In this document: positions 30,652 to 40,752 of the stretch, piece after piece
Layout of the letters: each line of letters opens with the position of its first letter
How positions within the stretch are numbered: the stretch's first letter is position 1
Source of the DNA: Corynebacterium comes
Lineage (GTDB): Bacteria; Actinomycetota; Actinomycetes; Mycobacteriales; Mycobacteriaceae
Reading direction: 5' to 3'
Assembly (NCBI RefSeq): GCF_009734405.1
Contig: NZ_CP046453.1
Span: 2,666,001 to 2,730,000 of the forward strand
Length of the DNA: 64,000 nucleotides
Position numbers and translations under genes: made by a program
The notes under the pieces: model-generated
Databases searched by the model: none
Told to the model about the DNA's origin: nothing
The model's input: only the letters and a program-made list of their open reading frames with translations

Positions 30652-31182
30652 ATGACTGGACGTGACCCGGAAAAGAAATCTCCGCATCGGGAGGGCCGTC
30701 GCAGGCGCAACTTTCTCGAGCACCCGGAAAACGACCTGTCCGAGGACGCCGACTTCGCCAACCGCCGCCCTCCGGAACCCCGGACCGCGGAGGAGCTGGC
30801 CTCGTCCACTGATCCCGTCGTGCAGGCGACCCGCAACCAGCAGTCGACGCGGCAGGCCGTCACCTGGCTCTTCGGCACCATCATCTCCACCGTCCTCGTC
30901 GCCTACCTGCTCGCCTGGGTGGCCCGACTGATGGGCGGTCCGGCCTGTGACGCCGGCGATGCCCTCTGGTTGTGTTCCCGTTCCTCGCAGATCTGGTGGC
31001 CCATCGCCACCAGCATCATTCCGGCGGCGGGCATCATCGGCTGCGCCATCATCATGGTGCGCAAGCTGAACAGCTACACCCGCTGGCGTCCCTGGATGGG
31101 CGTGTTCTGGGTGCTCATCCCCTTCGCCATGATGTGGATGCTGCAGACCTGGCAGATCCTCGTGCTCGCCTTGAGCGACTAG
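30652..31182 (+). CDS. Hypothetical membrane protein (176 aa)
   Basis: The N-terminal 65 residues are charged and disordered (KKSPHREGRRRRNFLEHPEN). They are followed by three hydrophobic segments (WLFGTIISTVLVAYLLAWVA, ATSIIPAAGIIGCAIIMV and WMGVFWVLIPFAMMWML). A short loop between the first two has a Cys pair (PACDAGDALWLC). It lies 24 bp after the Usp gene on the same strand, so it is probably in the malR-usp operon. No family is recognised with confidence. Confidence 0.7.
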   Translation: MTGRDPEKKSPHREGRRRRNFLEHPENDLSEDADFANRRPPEPRTAEELASSTDPVVQATRNQQSTRQAVTWLFGTIISTVLVAYLLAWVARLMGGPACDAGDALWLCSRSSQIWWPIATSIIPAAGIIGCAIIMVRKLNSYTRWRPWMGVFWVLIPFAMMWMLQTWQILVLALSD

Positions 31183-31188
31183 AGACAG

Positions 31189-32103
31189 CTAGTGCGTGGC
31201 CGCCCGTGCCGCCACCTCGGCGCAGTCCGCTCGACCACAGTGTGCGGTCGTCGGCTGCGCCGCACATGATTCGCACACCAGCGCCTGCTTCCGGCAGGTG
31301 TCCTCATTGGTGCAGTTGATGAAGTTGTTCGTGTGGTCACCGCAGTGGATACAGTGGCCGAGTTCCTTGTAGTCCTCGCCGAACTCGGTGTGCATCCGCT
31401 TGTCGAAGACGTAGAGCGACCCCTCCCACAGGCCCCCGTTGCCGTACTTCTCGCCGTACCGGACGATGCCGCCGTCGATCTGGTAGACCTCCTTGAAACC
31501 CCGGTTCTTCATCAGCACGCTGAGTACCTCGCAACGGATGCCACCGGTGCAGTAGGAGACGACCGGACGGTCCTTCATCCAGTCGTACTTGCCGGACTCC
31601 AGCTCGGCGATGAAGTCGTGGGTGGTCTCCACGTCCGGGACGACCGCGTCACGGAACCTTCCGATCTGCGCCTCCAGAGCATTGCGACCGTCGAAGAAGA
31701 CGACGTCGTCGCCGCGGGCGTCGACAAGCTCGTTGACCTCCTCGGGCTTGAGGTGCACACCGCCGCCCATGACGCCGTGCTCGTCGACCTTGATCTCACC
31801 CGCCGCGTTGAACGCCACGATCTCATCGCGCACCTTCACCGAGAGTTTGGGGAAGTCCTCCGCACCGCCCTCGGACCACTTGAATTCCATGTCGTGGAAA
31901 CCCGGGTAGTCCCGCGTCTTGCGGATATAACGCTTGCACGCGTCGATGTCACCACCCACCGTGCCGTTGATGCCGTGCTCCGAGATGAGGATCCGGCCCC
32001 TGAGACCCAGGGATTCACACAGGTCGCGCTGCCAGAGCATCACCGCCTGCGGATCGGCGATGGGGGTGAAACGGTAGTACAGGAGAATTTTGCTGATGGC
32101 CAC
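31189..32103 (-). CDS. trhO: tRNA uridine(34) hydroxylase, rhodanese family (TrhO/YceA)
   Basis: 304 aa if started at GTG 32103. The product then opens with the conserved [20 protein letters not shown], and longer upstream frames are not conserved. The rhodanese domain has catalytic C185 in [14 protein letters not shown]-terminal Cys-rich segment ([18 protein letters not shown]) is typical. The family makes 5-hydroxyuridine at tRNA position 34. No good ribosome site sits at the GTG (a GGAGGAG lies about 20 bases upstream), so the start is less certain than the gene. Confidence 0.88.
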   Translation of the reverse strand: MAISKILLYYRFTPIADPQAVMLWQRDLCESLGLRGRILISEHGINGTVGGDIDACKRYIRKTRDYPGFHDMEFKWSEGGAEDFPKLSVKVRDEIVAFNAAGEIKVDEHGVMGGGVHLKPEEVNELVDARGDDVVFFDGRNALEAQIGRFRDAVVPDVETTHDFIAELESGKYDWMKDRPVVSYCTGGIRCEVLSVLMKNRGFKEVYQIDGGIVRYGEKYGNGGLWEGSLYVFDKRMHTEFGEDYKELGHCIHCGDHTNNFINCTNEDTCRKQALVCESCAAQPTTAHCGRADCAEVAARAATH

Positions 32104-32201
32104 GGACAGAAGTCTATCGGGTGCTCCTCCGTCGATGATCAGGGTGCCGTGTGCGCCTGTACCGTTGGGCGGAAACCGGGTGCCGAGAACGGAGATCCAC
32201 A

Positions 32202-33080
32202 ATGACGGTTGCGCTGACGATGGCCGGCTTTCTGGTGGTGGCGCTGGGGCTGTGGGACATGTTCCGCAGTCTCCTGCGCCCCGAGGGGCAGGGGACCCTG
32301 AGCGGGCTGGTGTTCTCGGGGGTGTGGGAGGCCTCCAAGGTGATCGGGCACCGGTTCGGCTCCGCCGTTGGTCCGGCGAGCATGCTCATCGTCATCCTGC
32401 TGTGGGTACTGCTGCAGGGGATCGGTTGGACGCTGATCTACCTTCCGTACACCCCCGAGGGTTTCTCATACTCATCCGGAATTGATCCGGCGAAGTACCC
32501 GGCCCTCGCCGAGGCCTTCTACATCTCCCTGGTGACTCTGTCGACCCTGGGATTCGGCGACATCGTGCCGGCGGATCCCTGGGTCCGGTTGGTGCTCCCC
32601 TTAGAGGCGCTGACCGGTTTCGCACTGCTCACCGCAGCCCTGACCTGGTTCAGCCAGGTGCATCCGCCGCTGTCGCGTCGACGCGCTCTGGCCATGGAAC
32701 TGAAGGGGATGAACGACGCGGGATATGCCCGGGCCATCCCGGGCATGGAGCCGTCCGAGGTGGCCCGCGTCCTGGATAACGTGACCGGCCAGGTGCGGCA
32801 TGTGTGCATAGATTTCTTCCACTACTCGGAGACCTACTACTTCCAGGAGGGAAACGACCCCGTCTCCCTGGCCCGCCAGCTGCCCTACGTTCTCGAGCTC
32901 AGGGATGCGGCGCGGGCCTCGCAGGCGCCGGAGCTGCGGATGAGCGCCCGGCGTCTGTCGGGAGCCATGGAAGAACTGAGCGCCGAACTCGCGCGTAATT
33001 TCGTCAGCGGCTCCAGGGAGGACCCGGCGAGCACCTTCGCCGCCTATGCCGCCGACCACGATGCGGCCAACCGCCCCTGA
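32202..33080 (+). CDS. Two-TM potassium-channel-like protein
   Basis: 292 aa from ATG 32202 (GGAGA upstream). It has an N-terminal hydrophobic helix, then a pore module of two helices around the filter T115-LGFGD-120 ([18 protein letters not shown]), where GFG replaces GYG, an accepted K+ filter variant. The roughly 130-residue cytoplasmic C-terminus is helical, with no RCK or TrkA-N nucleotide-binding domain. It is divergent from trhO across 98 bp. Ion selectivity is inferred from the filter only. Confidence 0.8.
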   Translation: MTVALTMAGFLVVALGLWDMFRSLLRPEGQGTLSGLVFSGVWEASKVIGHRFGSAVGPASMLIVILLWVLLQGIGWTLIYLPYTPEGFSYSSGIDPAKYPALAEAFYISLVTLSTLGFGDIVPADPWVRLVLPLEALTGFALLTAALTWFSQVHPPLSRRRALAMELKGMNDAGYARAIPGMEPSEVARVLDNVTGQVRHVCIDFFHYSETYYFQEGNDPVSLARQLPYVLELRDAARASQAPELRMSARRLSGAMEELSAELARNFVSGSREDPASTFAAYAADHDAANRP

Positions 33081-33109
33081 CCCAGGTGTCGGCGCCGGTG
33101 AGGTGGGGG

Positions 33110-34603
33110 CTAGCGCTTGCGGTACAGGGACTTCCGCCAGTACTCCGGCTCCGAGGTGACCAGCACGCCGAGGTTGCGGAAGATGTCCTCGTCCACCGAA
33201 CCGAGGATGGTGGTGGTGTGCGCCTCACAGCCGCGCAGGTTCTTCAGCTCTGCCAGAGCCCGGCGCGACTCCTCCGAACGGGCTGCGGAGACTGAGAGCG
33301 CGATGAGCACCTCGTCGGTGTGCAGCCGCGGGTTACGGGAACCCAGGTGTTCCGTTTTCAGGGACTGGATCGGCTCGATCGACTCAGGCGAGAGCAGGTG
33401 CAGTTCCTTGTCGATGCCCGCGAGGTGCTTGAGTGCGTTGAGCAGCATCGCCGCGGAGCAGCCCAGCAGTTCGGAGGTTTTTCCGGCGATGATCGTGCCG
33501 TCGGCCAGTTCGATCGCGGACCCGGGCTGCCCGGTCTCTGCGGCCACGGCCAGCGCGGGGGCCACGACACGGCGGTCCTCCGTGGTGGTCCGCGCCTTGG
33601 ACATGACCATGCCGATGCGGGAGGAGACGATGTCGTCGAGGTCCTCGCGACGCTCCTCGACCAGTGCCTTGTAGTAGCGGCGCACGATCTCCTGGCGGGA
33701 GGCCTCCCGGCACACCTCGTCATCGGAGATGCAGTGTCCCGCCATGTTCACACCCATGTCCGTGGGCGAGCGGTAGGGGCTCTCCCCGGCGAGGGTCTCC
33801 AGCAGGGCGTGCAGGAGCGGGAACACCTCGACGTCGCGGTTGTAGCTGGTCACCTGCTGACCGTAGGCCGCCAGGTGGAAAGGGTCGATGACGTTGATGT
33901 CGTCGAGGTCCGCGGTGGCGGCCTCGTAGGCCAGATTCACCGGGTGCTCCAGCGGCAGGTTCCAGATGGGGAAGGTCTCGAATTTCGCGTAACCGGCCTT
34001 CACTCCCCGCTGGTACTCGTGGTAGACCTGCGACAGGCAGGTCGCCAGCTTGCCGGAACCCGGCCCCGGCGCGGTGACCACGACCAGATCGCGGGTGGTC
34101 TCCACATAGTCGTTGATGCCGAAGCCCTCCTCCGACACGATGCGGCGGATGTCGGTGGGATACCCGGGGATGACACGGTGCCGGTAGACGCTCAGGCCGA
34201 GGCGCTGGAGACGGTCCATGAACGCATGGGCGATGTGGTTGTCGTCGGTGAGCTGGGTCATCACCACGTGCTCGACCAGAAAACCCCGCTCCCGGAACAC
34301 GTCGAAGAGACGGAGGGTGTCCTCCTCATAGGGGATGCCCAGGTCGGCGCGGACTTTCTGACGCTCCAGGTCCTTCGCGTTGAGGCAGACGATGATCTCA
34401 ACATCGTCCTTGATGCGTTCGAGCATCGCGATCTTGTTGTCCGGGGTGAAGCCGGGCAGGACGCGGGAGGCGTGCATGTCGTCGAAGAGCTTGCCGCCCA
34501 TCTCCAGGTAGAGCTTGCCGCCGATCTCCGCACGTCGTGCGTGGATGTGCTCCGACTGCATCTCGATGTAGCGTTCGCGGTCGAAACCGATCCTGTGCGG
34601 CAT
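33110..34603 (-). CDS. DUF1846 domain-containing protein
   Basis: 497 aa, full family length. Conserved features include [20 protein letters not shown], the P-loop-like [40 protein letters not shown] and [20 protein letters not shown]. Structures of the family show a nucleotide-binding domain, but the physiological role is not established. It is monocistronic, convergent with the K+ channel gene and divergent from the DNA glycosylase. It has no signal peptide. Confidence 0.88.
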   Translation of the reverse strand: MPHRIGFDRERYIEMQSEHIHARRAEIGGKLYLEMGGKLFDDMHASRVLPGFTPDNKIAMLERIKDDVEIIVCLNAKDLERQKVRADLGIPYEEDTLRLFDVFRERGFLVEHVVMTQLTDDNHIAHAFMDRLQRLGLSVYRHRVIPGYPTDIRRIVSEEGFGINDYVETTRDLVVVTAPGPGSGKLATCLSQVYHEYQRGVKAGYAKFETFPIWNLPLEHPVNLAYEAATADLDDINVIDPFHLAAYGQQVTSYNRDVEVFPLLHALLETLAGESPYRSPTDMGVNMAGHCISDDEVCREASRQEIVRRYYKALVEERREDLDDIVSSRIGMVMSKARTTTEDRRVVAPALAVAAETGQPGSAIELADGTIIAGKTSELLGCSAAMLLNALKHLAGIDKELHLLSPESIEPIQSLKTEHLGSRNPRLHTDEVLIALSVSAARSEESRRALAELKNLRGCEAHTTTILGSVDEDIFRNLGVLVTSEPEYWRKSLYRKR

Positions 34604-34722
34604 GGCGCCCCTTCTCTCCGACGGCTGAGAATCTGACCTGTCCGACTCTACAGCGCATCCGCGGCGCAGCAGGAGCCGGCAGCCGCGCCGTTACCGGACC
34701 CCCGGTGTCCTAAACTGTCCCC

Positions 34723-35541
34723 ATGCCTGAAGGTCACGTCATTCATCGTCTCGCGCGCGAGCTGAACTCCACCTTCCCGGGTCGCGAACTCGAGGTCACC
34801 TCACCGCAGGGCCGCTTCGCCGCGGAGGCCGCGCTTCTTGACGGCCACCGGATCGAGCGTGCTGAGGCACTGGGCAAACATCTGTTCCTCGACTTCGATG
34901 CGCCGCACCCGGCGCACATCATCTATGTCCACCTGGGGCTGATCGGGCAGCTGAAGTTCGAGGACGCCGGCACCAGGGAAGGTCAGATCCGGCTGCGCAT
35001 CAGTGACGGCACCACCGCCGCCCACCTGCGGGGCCCGCAGTGGTGCCGGCTGATCACCGAGGATGAGTATGAGGCGACCCGCGCGAAGTCGGGCGAGGAC
35101 CCCATCCGCGACGACGCCGATCCGGAGGCCCTCTGGCCGCGGGTCCGGCGCAGCCGACGCAGCATCGGTTCCCAGCTGATGGATCAGGGACTCTTCGCGG
35201 GGGTGGGCAACATCTACCGCGCGGAGACGCTCTTCCGCCTGGGTATCTCACCGTTTCTGCCCGGTAACCGGCTGACCAGGGCCCAGTTCGACAGCATCTG
35301 GCTGGATCTGGTGGGTCTCATGGCGGAAGGTGTGCGGACCGGGCGGATCGACACGGTCTACCCGGAGCACACACCGGAGGCGATGGCCCGCGATCCCCGC
35401 AAGGACGATCATGGTGGCGAGGTCTACGTCTACCGGCGGGCGGGTCTTCCCTGCCATCTCTGCGGCACGCCGGTCAGCCACCGTGTGATGGAGGGCCGCA
35501 ACCTCTTCTGGTGCCCCTCCTGCCAGCCGGACGGCGACTAG
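34723..35541 (+). CDS. nei: Fpg/Nei-family DNA glycosylase/AP lyase
   Basis: 272 aa. The N-terminus MPEGHVIHRLARELNSTFPG supplies the catalytic Pro2-Glu3 pair, and a conserved Lys lies in ALGKHLFLDF. The helix-two-turn-helix is GVGNIYRAETLFRLGISPF. The C-terminal zinc finger has CHLCGTP and CPSCQ. The MPEGHVIH start is closer to actinobacterial Nei2-type enzymes, which remove oxidised pyrimidines, than to Fpg (MPELPEVE). It is 10 bp ahead of the NAD(P)HX repair gene and likely cotranscribed. Confidence 0.9.
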   Translation: MPEGHVIHRLARELNSTFPGRELEVTSPQGRFAAEAALLDGHRIERAEALGKHLFLDFDAPHPAHIIYVHLGLIGQLKFEDAGTREGQIRLRISDGTTAAHLRGPQWCRLITEDEYEATRAKSGEDPIRDDADPEALWPRVRRSRRSIGSQLMDQGLFAGVGNIYRAETLFRLGISPFLPGNRLTRAQFDSIWLDLVGLMAEGVRTGRIDTVYPEHTPEAMARDPRKDDHGGEVYVYRRAGLPCHLCGTPVSHRVMEGRNLFWCPSCQPDGD

Positions 35542-35551
35542 CCTGGAGGCC

Positions 35552-37204
35552 ATGAGCCTGCAGAGCCACGCATATCCGGTCGATCTCATCCGCGTCTGTG
35601 AGCAGGTGCTTCTCGACGCCCAATCCGCCCCCGACGAGCTCATGAGGCAGGCGGCGCACGCCGTCGCCGTGGCCGCGGGTGTCCTCGTGGCGGCCCCTGC
35701 CCCCACACTCCTGCGGGCGCAGGCCACCGACCGCCGAATTCTGCTGCTCGTCGGCGCGGGCGGCAACGGCGGCGACGCGCTCTACGCCGGTGCGGAACTC
35801 GCGGCGAACCACACCGTCGAGGCGGTGCTCCTCGGCCGCGACGGGAGGGTCCACGAGCGGGCCCTCACCGCTTTCCGGACCGCCGGCGGACATGTCATCG
35901 GCGGCCTGCCGGAGGATCTGCGCCCGTACCGTCTGGTCGTCGACGGCATCCTCGGCATCGGCGGTTCGGGGGGCCTCAACCAGGGTCTGGGGGAATGGTT
36001 GGAGCGGGTCCGCGAGCACCATCACATCCCGGTCCTGGCCGTCGACGTCCCGTCGGGAGTGGACGCCGACACCGGTGCCCTGTCGGGGCACCACGTCACC
36101 GCCGACGTCACCGTCACCTTCGGCGGTCTGCGCCATGTGCATGCTGTGAGCTCGGCGTGTGGAGAGGTACTCGTGGCGGACATCGCCGTCCGCGGGCGGG
36201 CCCTGAGCGAAGAGCTGTTGCGCAGGGTCATCCTCGAGGAGGCCGGCTACGTCATGGCGCTGCGTGCCGTCCATCCCACCGGCCGTGAGTGGCCCGCCCC
36301 CCTGCATCGGCTGAGCACCTACAGCAACAACGAACCGCTGGAACCGGAGGCGGGGGACGACAAGTACTCCGGTGGAGTCGTCGGCCTGTGCGCCGGATCC
36401 GCCACCTACCCCGGTGCCGCACTGCTCACGGCAACGGGTGCGGTACGCGCGACCAGCGCGATGGTGCGCTACGTGGGCGACCAGAAGTTCGCAGTCGTCC
36501 GTGCAGTTCCGGAGGTGGTGATCTCCGATGCGGTGGCCGACACGGGCCGGGTACAGGCCTGGGTGGTGGGCCCGGGCCGGGGCACGGACGCGGCCGCGGA
36601 GGCAGAGCTCGCCGGACTGCTCGCTCGTCCGGAGCCGCTGCTCATCGACGCCGACGCGCTCACCCTTCTGGCCCGGAGTGCGCCGTTGCGCACTATTCTG
36701 CGCGAAAGGACCGCATCGACGCTGCTCACCCCGCACGACGGCGAATTCCGCAGGCTCGCCGACGCTCTGGACGCAGGGATCCCCGATCCCGCCGCCGACC
36801 GGCTGGGCGCGGTGCGTGCCCTCTCGGACGAACTCGACTGCGGGGTACTGCTCAAGGGCAGACACACCGTCATCGCCCTGCCGGGCACGCGCCTGGGGAT
36901 GTACGCCTTCGACGCCGGCTCCTCCTGGGCCGCGACCCCCGGTTCCGGCGACGTACTCGCCGGTATTGCGGGTGCCTGGCTGGCCAGGGCGGCCGCCTGG
37001 CTGGAACGGATGCCGGTGGAGCCCGCCCAGCGTTTCCCCACCGAACTGCTCAGCGCCTGCGACGCCGTGCAGGTCCATTCGACGGCCGCGTGGTTGGCCG
37101 CGCAGACCCCTGATGGACCGGCACCGACGTCGGCGTCGAGAATCGCCGAAGCCGTGCCGCAGGCCACGGCACGGCTGGTTCATCCGGAGTTTCTCGGGCG
37201 TTAG
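35552..37204 (+). CDS. nnr: Bifunctional NAD(P)H-hydrate epimerase/dehydratase
   Basis: A 550-aa fusion that repairs hydrated NAD(P)H. The N-terminal epimerase domain (about 1-215) has VGAGGNGGDALYAGAELAAN. The C-terminal ADP-dependent dehydratase, of ribokinase fold, has YSGGVVGLCAGSATYPGAAL, VVGPGRGTDAAAEAELAGLL and the active-site GSGDVLAG at about 464. It overlaps the convergent MFS gene by 4 bp at the 3' end. Confidence 0.92.
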   Translation: MSLQSHAYPVDLIRVCEQVLLDAQSAPDELMRQAAHAVAVAAGVLVAAPAPTLLRAQATDRRILLLVGAGGNGGDALYAGAELAANHTVEAVLLGRDGRVHERALTAFRTAGGHVIGGLPEDLRPYRLVVDGILGIGGSGGLNQGLGEWLERVREHHHIPVLAVDVPSGVDADTGALSGHHVTADVTVTFGGLRHVHAVSSACGEVLVADIAVRGRALSEELLRRVILEEAGYVMALRAVHPTGREWPAPLHRLSTYSNNEPLEPEAGDDKYSGGVVGLCAGSATYPGAALLTATGAVRATSAMVRYVGDQKFAVVRAVPEVVISDAVADTGRVQAWVVGPGRGTDAAAEAELAGLLARPEPLLIDADALTLLARSAPLRTILRERTASTLLTPHDGEFRRLADALDAGIPDPAADRLGAVRALSDELDCGVLLKGRHTVIALPGTRLGMYAFDAGSSWAATPGSGDVLAGIAGAWLARAAAWLERMPVEPAQRFPTELLSACDAVQVHSTAAWLAAQTPDGPAPTSASRIAEAVPQATARLVHPEFLGR

Positions 37205-38538
37205 TGCAGGGACTTGCCCTGGATGCCCTTCGGGACGTTGAGCACGGCGATCAGGGAGATGACCGAGATCACCGCGATGTAGATGCCGATGGACATGGAG
37301 GTCCCGGTGGCGTCGAGAAGCAGGGCCGCGATCATGGGGGCGAAGGCGCCGCCGATGACCGAACCGATGGCGTAGCCGATGGAGACACCCGACAGTCGGA
37401 CCTGCGCCGGGAACATCTCGGCGTAGAGCGCGGACTGCGGACCGTAGGTGGCGCCGAGGAGGACGCCCAGGATGACGACGGCGAGAGCGAAGAGGAAAGC
37501 GTCGCCGGAGTCGATGAGCAGCCACGTGGGGATGGCCCACAGGATGGAACCGACATAGCCCACCGCGAAGGTCTGCTTACGGCCGATCGTGTCGGACAGG
37601 GCGCCGAAGACCAGGGTGGAGATGATCCAGGCGATGGCGCCCAGGGAGGTGATGCCCAGGACCGTGGTGCGCTCGTGGCCTATGACCTGGGTGCCGTAGG
37701 ACACGAAGTAGGCGATGGCGAGGTAACCGGCGGCGTTGACGCCCGCGAAGATGAGGGCGGCGAGGAGGACCAGCTTCCAGTAGCCCTTGAACAGCAGCGA
37801 GAGGGGAGCGGAGGACTTCTTCTTCAGATCCTCGAGCTCCGAGAAGACCGGGGACTCCTCGACGAGACGGCGGATCCAGAAACCCACGATGATGAGGACG
37901 AGTGAGGAGACGAACGGGACACGCCAACCCCAGTCGTTGAACTGTTCGGTGGTCAGCGCCGCGGAGAGCACCAGCATGAACAGGGTGGCCAGGAGCATGC
38001 CGGCCGGAACGCCGACCTGCGGGAATGCGCCGTAGAAGCCACGTCGGCTCGTCGGTGCGTGCTCGACGGCCAGCAGTGCGGCACCGCCCCACTCACCACC
38101 TGCGGACAGACCCTGGAGGACGCGCAGGAGCACCAGGATGACCGGTGCCGCGACGCCGATGGCGGCGTAGGTGGGCAGCAGGCCCATGGCGACGGTCGCG
38201 CCGCCCATGCCGAGCAGTGTGATCACCAGGACGGGCTTGCGGCCGAGTCGGTCACCGAGGTGGCCCGCGATGACCGCACCGAGAGGACGGAAGAGGAAGG
38301 AGATACCCAGCGAGGCCCAGGCGATGACCTGCGCGACCACCGGGGAGTCGTTGGAGGCGGGGTTGAAGAACTGGGTGGCGAAGATCAGCGCCGCCGCCTG
38401 GGCGTAGATGAAGAAGTCGAACCACTCGATGGTGGTGCCGACCATGGCGCCGGCGAGAACCCGTCGGTGCTCGGGGGTGATCGGCGTGGGTTCCGTCGAG
38501 GACACGGCCATACCGGGGGCCAGGGTGTCGTTGCTCAT
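37201..38538 (-). CDS. MHS-family MFS transporter, candidate phenylacetate permease
   Basis: A 445-aa, 12-helix metabolite:H+ symporter. Typical features are GTTIEWFDFFIYAQAAALIF in helix 1, GHLGDRLGRKPVLV as motif A, LQGLSAGGEWGGAALLAVEH in helix 4, and FGALSDTIGRKQTF in the second half. It starts 44 bp after paaK on the same strand with no terminator between, so it is probably cotranscribed from the PaaR-controlled paaK promoter. Phenylacetate or a related aromatic acid is thus the likely substrate, by inference. Confidence 0.8.
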   Translation of the reverse strand: MSNDTLAPGMAVSSTEPTPITPEHRRVLAGAMVGTTIEWFDFFIYAQAAALIFATQFFNPASNDSPVVAQVIAWASLGISFLFRPLGAVIAGHLGDRLGRKPVLVITLLGMGGATVAMGLLPTYAAIGVAAPVILVLLRVLQGLSAGGEWGGAALLAVEHAPTSRRGFYGAFPQVGVPAGMLLATLFMLVLSAALTTEQFNDWGWRVPFVSSLVLIIVGFWIRRLVEESPVFSELEDLKKKSSAPLSLLFKGYWKLVLLAALIFAGVNAAGYLAIAYFVSYGTQVIGHERTTVLGITSLGAIAWIISTLVFGALSDTIGRKQTFAVGYVGSILWAIPTWLLIDSGDAFLFALAVVILGVLLGATYGPQSALYAEMFPAQVRLSGVSIGYAIGSVIGGAFAPMIAALLLDATGTSMSIGIYIAVISVISLIAVLNVPKGIQGKSLH

Positions 38539-38582
38539 CTCGGGGGACTTTCTGTGGGGGGAAAGGGAGGGGTGGAGCAGTA

Positions 38583-39890
38583 TCAGGTGCGGTTGTCGAC
38601 GATCCGCTTGGCCTTGCCTTCGCCGCTGTCGACGTGGTCGCGGACGTCAACGTCGACGGAGACGCCGATGCGGTCCTTGATCATCTTGCGGAGGTGCAGC
38701 TGGGAGTTGGTGATCTCGTCCGGGGTGCGGCCCGGGGCGTGCTCGACCACGAGGGTGAGGTGGTCCATGCGGCCGCGCTTGGTCAGGACGCACTGGTAGC
38801 GGGGGCGGAGGTTCTTGTCCTCGACGATGAGCTCCTCGAACTGGGTGGGGAAGCAGTTCACGCCGCGGAGGATGATCATGTCGTCGTTACGCGCGCTGAT
38901 GCGGTCGAGACGGCGCATGGAGCGGGCGGTGCCCGGCAGGAGACGGGTGATGTCGTGGGTGCGGTAGCGGATGACCGGGAAAGCCTCCTTGGTCAGCGGG
39001 GTGATGGCCAGTTCGCCGTACTCCCCGTCCGGCACCGGCTGCAGGGTCTTCGGGTCGAGGATCTCCGGGTAGAAGTGGTCCTCCCAGAGGGTGAGTCCGT
39101 CCTTGGTCTCGATGCACTCCTGCGCGACGCCCGGGCCCATGACCTCGGACAGTCCGTAGATGTCCGTGGCGTCCAGGCCGAAGCCCTCCTCCAGGTCACG
39201 GCGCATTCCCTCGGTCCACGGCTCGGCGCCGAAGATGCCGACCCGCATCGGGGTGTCGCGCGGGTCCATTCCCTCGACGCGCATGCGGTCGAGGACGTTG
39301 AGCATGTAGGACGGGGTGCCCACGATCGCGTCGGGCTGGAAGTCCCGCATGATCTGCAGCTGGCGGTCGGTCTGGCCACCGGAGGTCGGGATGGCGGTGG
39401 CACCGAGCTTCTCGACGCCGTAGTGGAGACCGAGGCCGCCCGTGAACAGGCCGTAACCGAAGGTCACCTGGACGCGGTCGCCGGGGCGGACGCCGCCGGC
39501 GCGCAGGGAGCGGGCGACGAGGGTGGCCCAGGTCTCGATGTCATTGCGCGTGTAGCCGACGACGGTGGGCTGGCCGGTGGTGCCGGAGGAGGCGTGGATG
39601 CGCGCGATCTGGTGCTTCTGCACCGCGAACATGCCGAAGGGGTACTCCGACCGCAGGATGGCCTTGTCGGTGAAGGGGAACAGGGTGAGGTCGCTGAGCT
39701 CGCGGAAATCGTCCGGGTGCACGCCCTGCTCGTCGAAGGCCTTCTTGTAGTGCGGGACGTTGTAGTAGGCGTGGCGCAGGGTGTTCTTCATGCGCTCGGT
39801 CTGCAGCGCGGTGATCTCGTCGCGGGAGGCGTACTCGATCCCGGTCTGCGGACCGTTGAGGGTGGAGATGATGTCCGTTGAGGAAGCCAC
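38583..39890 (-). CDS. paaK: Phenylacetate-CoA ligase
   Basis: 435 aa from a GTG start at 39888-39890 with GAAAGGA upstream. It is an adenylate-forming enzyme: ASSGTTGQPTVVGYTRNDIE is the ATP-binding loop, later YGLSEVMGPGVAQECIETKD and RLDRISARNDDMIILRGVNC, which carry the AMP-binding and hinge motifs of the PaaK family. It activates phenylacetate to phenylacetyl-CoA, the entry step and the inducer of the PaaR regulon. A PaaR-type box lies 73-97 bp upstream of the start. Confidence 0.96.
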   Translation of the reverse strand: MASSTDIISTLNGPQTGIEYASRDEITALQTERMKNTLRHAYYNVPHYKKAFDEQGVHPDDFRELSDLTLFPFTDKAILRSEYPFGMFAVQKHQIARIHASSGTTGQPTVVGYTRNDIETWATLVARSLRAGGVRPGDRVQVTFGYGLFTGGLGLHYGVEKLGATAIPTSGGQTDRQLQIMRDFQPDAIVGTPSYMLNVLDRMRVEGMDPRDTPMRVGIFGAEPWTEGMRRDLEEGFGLDATDIYGLSEVMGPGVAQECIETKDGLTLWEDHFYPEILDPKTLQPVPDGEYGELAITPLTKEAFPVIRYRTHDITRLLPGTARSMRRLDRISARNDDMIILRGVNCFPTQFEELIVEDKNLRPRYQCVLTKRGRMDHLTLVVEHAPGRTPDEITNSQLHLRKMIKDRIGVSVDVDVRDHVDSGEGKAKRIVDNRT

Positions 39891-39962
39891 GGGTGTGTTC
39901 CTTTCCTGCGGTCGTGACCGGCTGGGGAACCGGGACCGTGGGTTGGCAGTGTTATGAAAACC

Positions 39963-39987
39963 ATTTACTAACCGACCAATCGGTCAG
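39963..39987 (-). promoter_or_regulatory. PaaR-type operator upstream of paaK
   Basis: ACCGACCAATCGGT (39971-39984) fits the ACCGNNCGNNCGGT core with one central change. The flanks on the minus strand (CTG before, TTAGTAAAT after) match the paaA and paaZ boxes closely. Confidence 0.82.
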
Positions 39988-39993
39988 GAAGTA

Positions 39994-40009
39994 TGTGACA
40001 GAGGTTACA
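39994..40009 (-). promoter_or_regulatory. GlxR (CRP-family)-like site upstream of paaK
   Basis: TGTGA-CAGAGG-TTACA matches the CRP-type half-sites at 9 of 10 positions. It lies 24 bp (centre to centre) upstream of the PaaR box. Confidence 0.6.
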
Positions 40010-40125
40010 ACGCGCTTCCTTTGTGCGCAAGACTATCCCCGGGGAAATTTTGTGCCGCCCCCGGCGGCACCGCCCCAATCACCCCCTCTTCCCACATTTC
40101 CGCACGTCAGTGCGGGTGGGGACAG

Positions 40126-40752
40126 TCAGCCGTGCCGCACCCCCGGTTTCACGATTCCGTCGAAGATCATCTGCGGGGTGAGCTGGGCGAGATCCTCCGG
40201 CGCGTACTTCCCGTCCGGCCGGTACCACTCCACGATGGAGTTGATCATGCCGAAAATGAGCCGGGCGACCACGCCCGCCTCCAGATCCGAACGCAGTGAG
40301 CCCTCCGCCTGAGCCCGGTCGACCACATCGACCAGCGTGCGGGTGAGCAGCCGACGGCGGGCCATGATCTCGCGCTCCACCTCGGTATTGCCGCGCAGCC
40401 GCAGCAGGAGCCGGACATAGGCGGGGAACTGACACAGCACACGCGTGGTGCCGGCGACGAGCAGCCGCAGCTGCTCGAGCGGATCATCCGACTCGGCGAG
40501 CGCGGCATCCATCACCGCCTTCAACTCCGCCAGCGCCTTGTCCGTGGCCTCCACCAGGATCTCCTCCTTGGACGAGATGTGGTGGTAGATCGCAGACTTG
40601 CTCAGTCCCAGACGCTCAGCGAGTGTCCCCATCGACGTGGCCTCATAGCCCCTCGCATTGAACTCTTCGACGGCGATCTGGATGACATCCTCGCGGGCAT
40701 AGCCGGGCCGACCGCGGGTGGCCGTCGCGGCGGTGGTGGAGGAAGGGGGCAT
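40126..40752 (-). CDS. paaR: TetR-family repressor PaaR
   Basis: 208 aa from ATG 40750-40752 (AAGGAGAA five bases upstream); a longer frame to 40851 lacks such a site. The TetR helix-turn-helix covers about 20-65: AREDVIQIAVEEFNARGYEA, SMGTLAERLGLSKSAIYHHI. The C-terminal ligand domain ends WYRPDGKYAPEDLAQLTPQM. It sits inside the paa cluster and faces paaI across a PaaR box, so it is the likely regulator of all four paa promoters and of itself, released by phenylacetyl-CoA as reported for PaaR of C. glutamicum (recalled). Confidence 0.9.
   Translation of the reverse strand: MPPSSTTAATATRGRPGYAREDVIQIAVEEFNARGYEATSMGTLAERLGLSKSAIYHHISSKEEILVEATDKALAELKAVMDAALAESDDPLEQLRLLVAGTTRVLCQFPAYVRLLLRLRGNTEVEREIMARRRLLTRTLVDVVDRAQAEGSLRSDLEAGVVARLIFGMINSIVEWYRPDGKYAPEDLAQLTPQMIFDGIVKPGVRHG

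Noticed and set aside
35474..37540. 688-aa open frame antisense to the NAD(P)HX repair gene
   Set aside because: Compositionally a high-GC shadow (Arg/Gly/Pro/His-rich, no domain); the opposite strand encodes a clear bifunctional enzyme.
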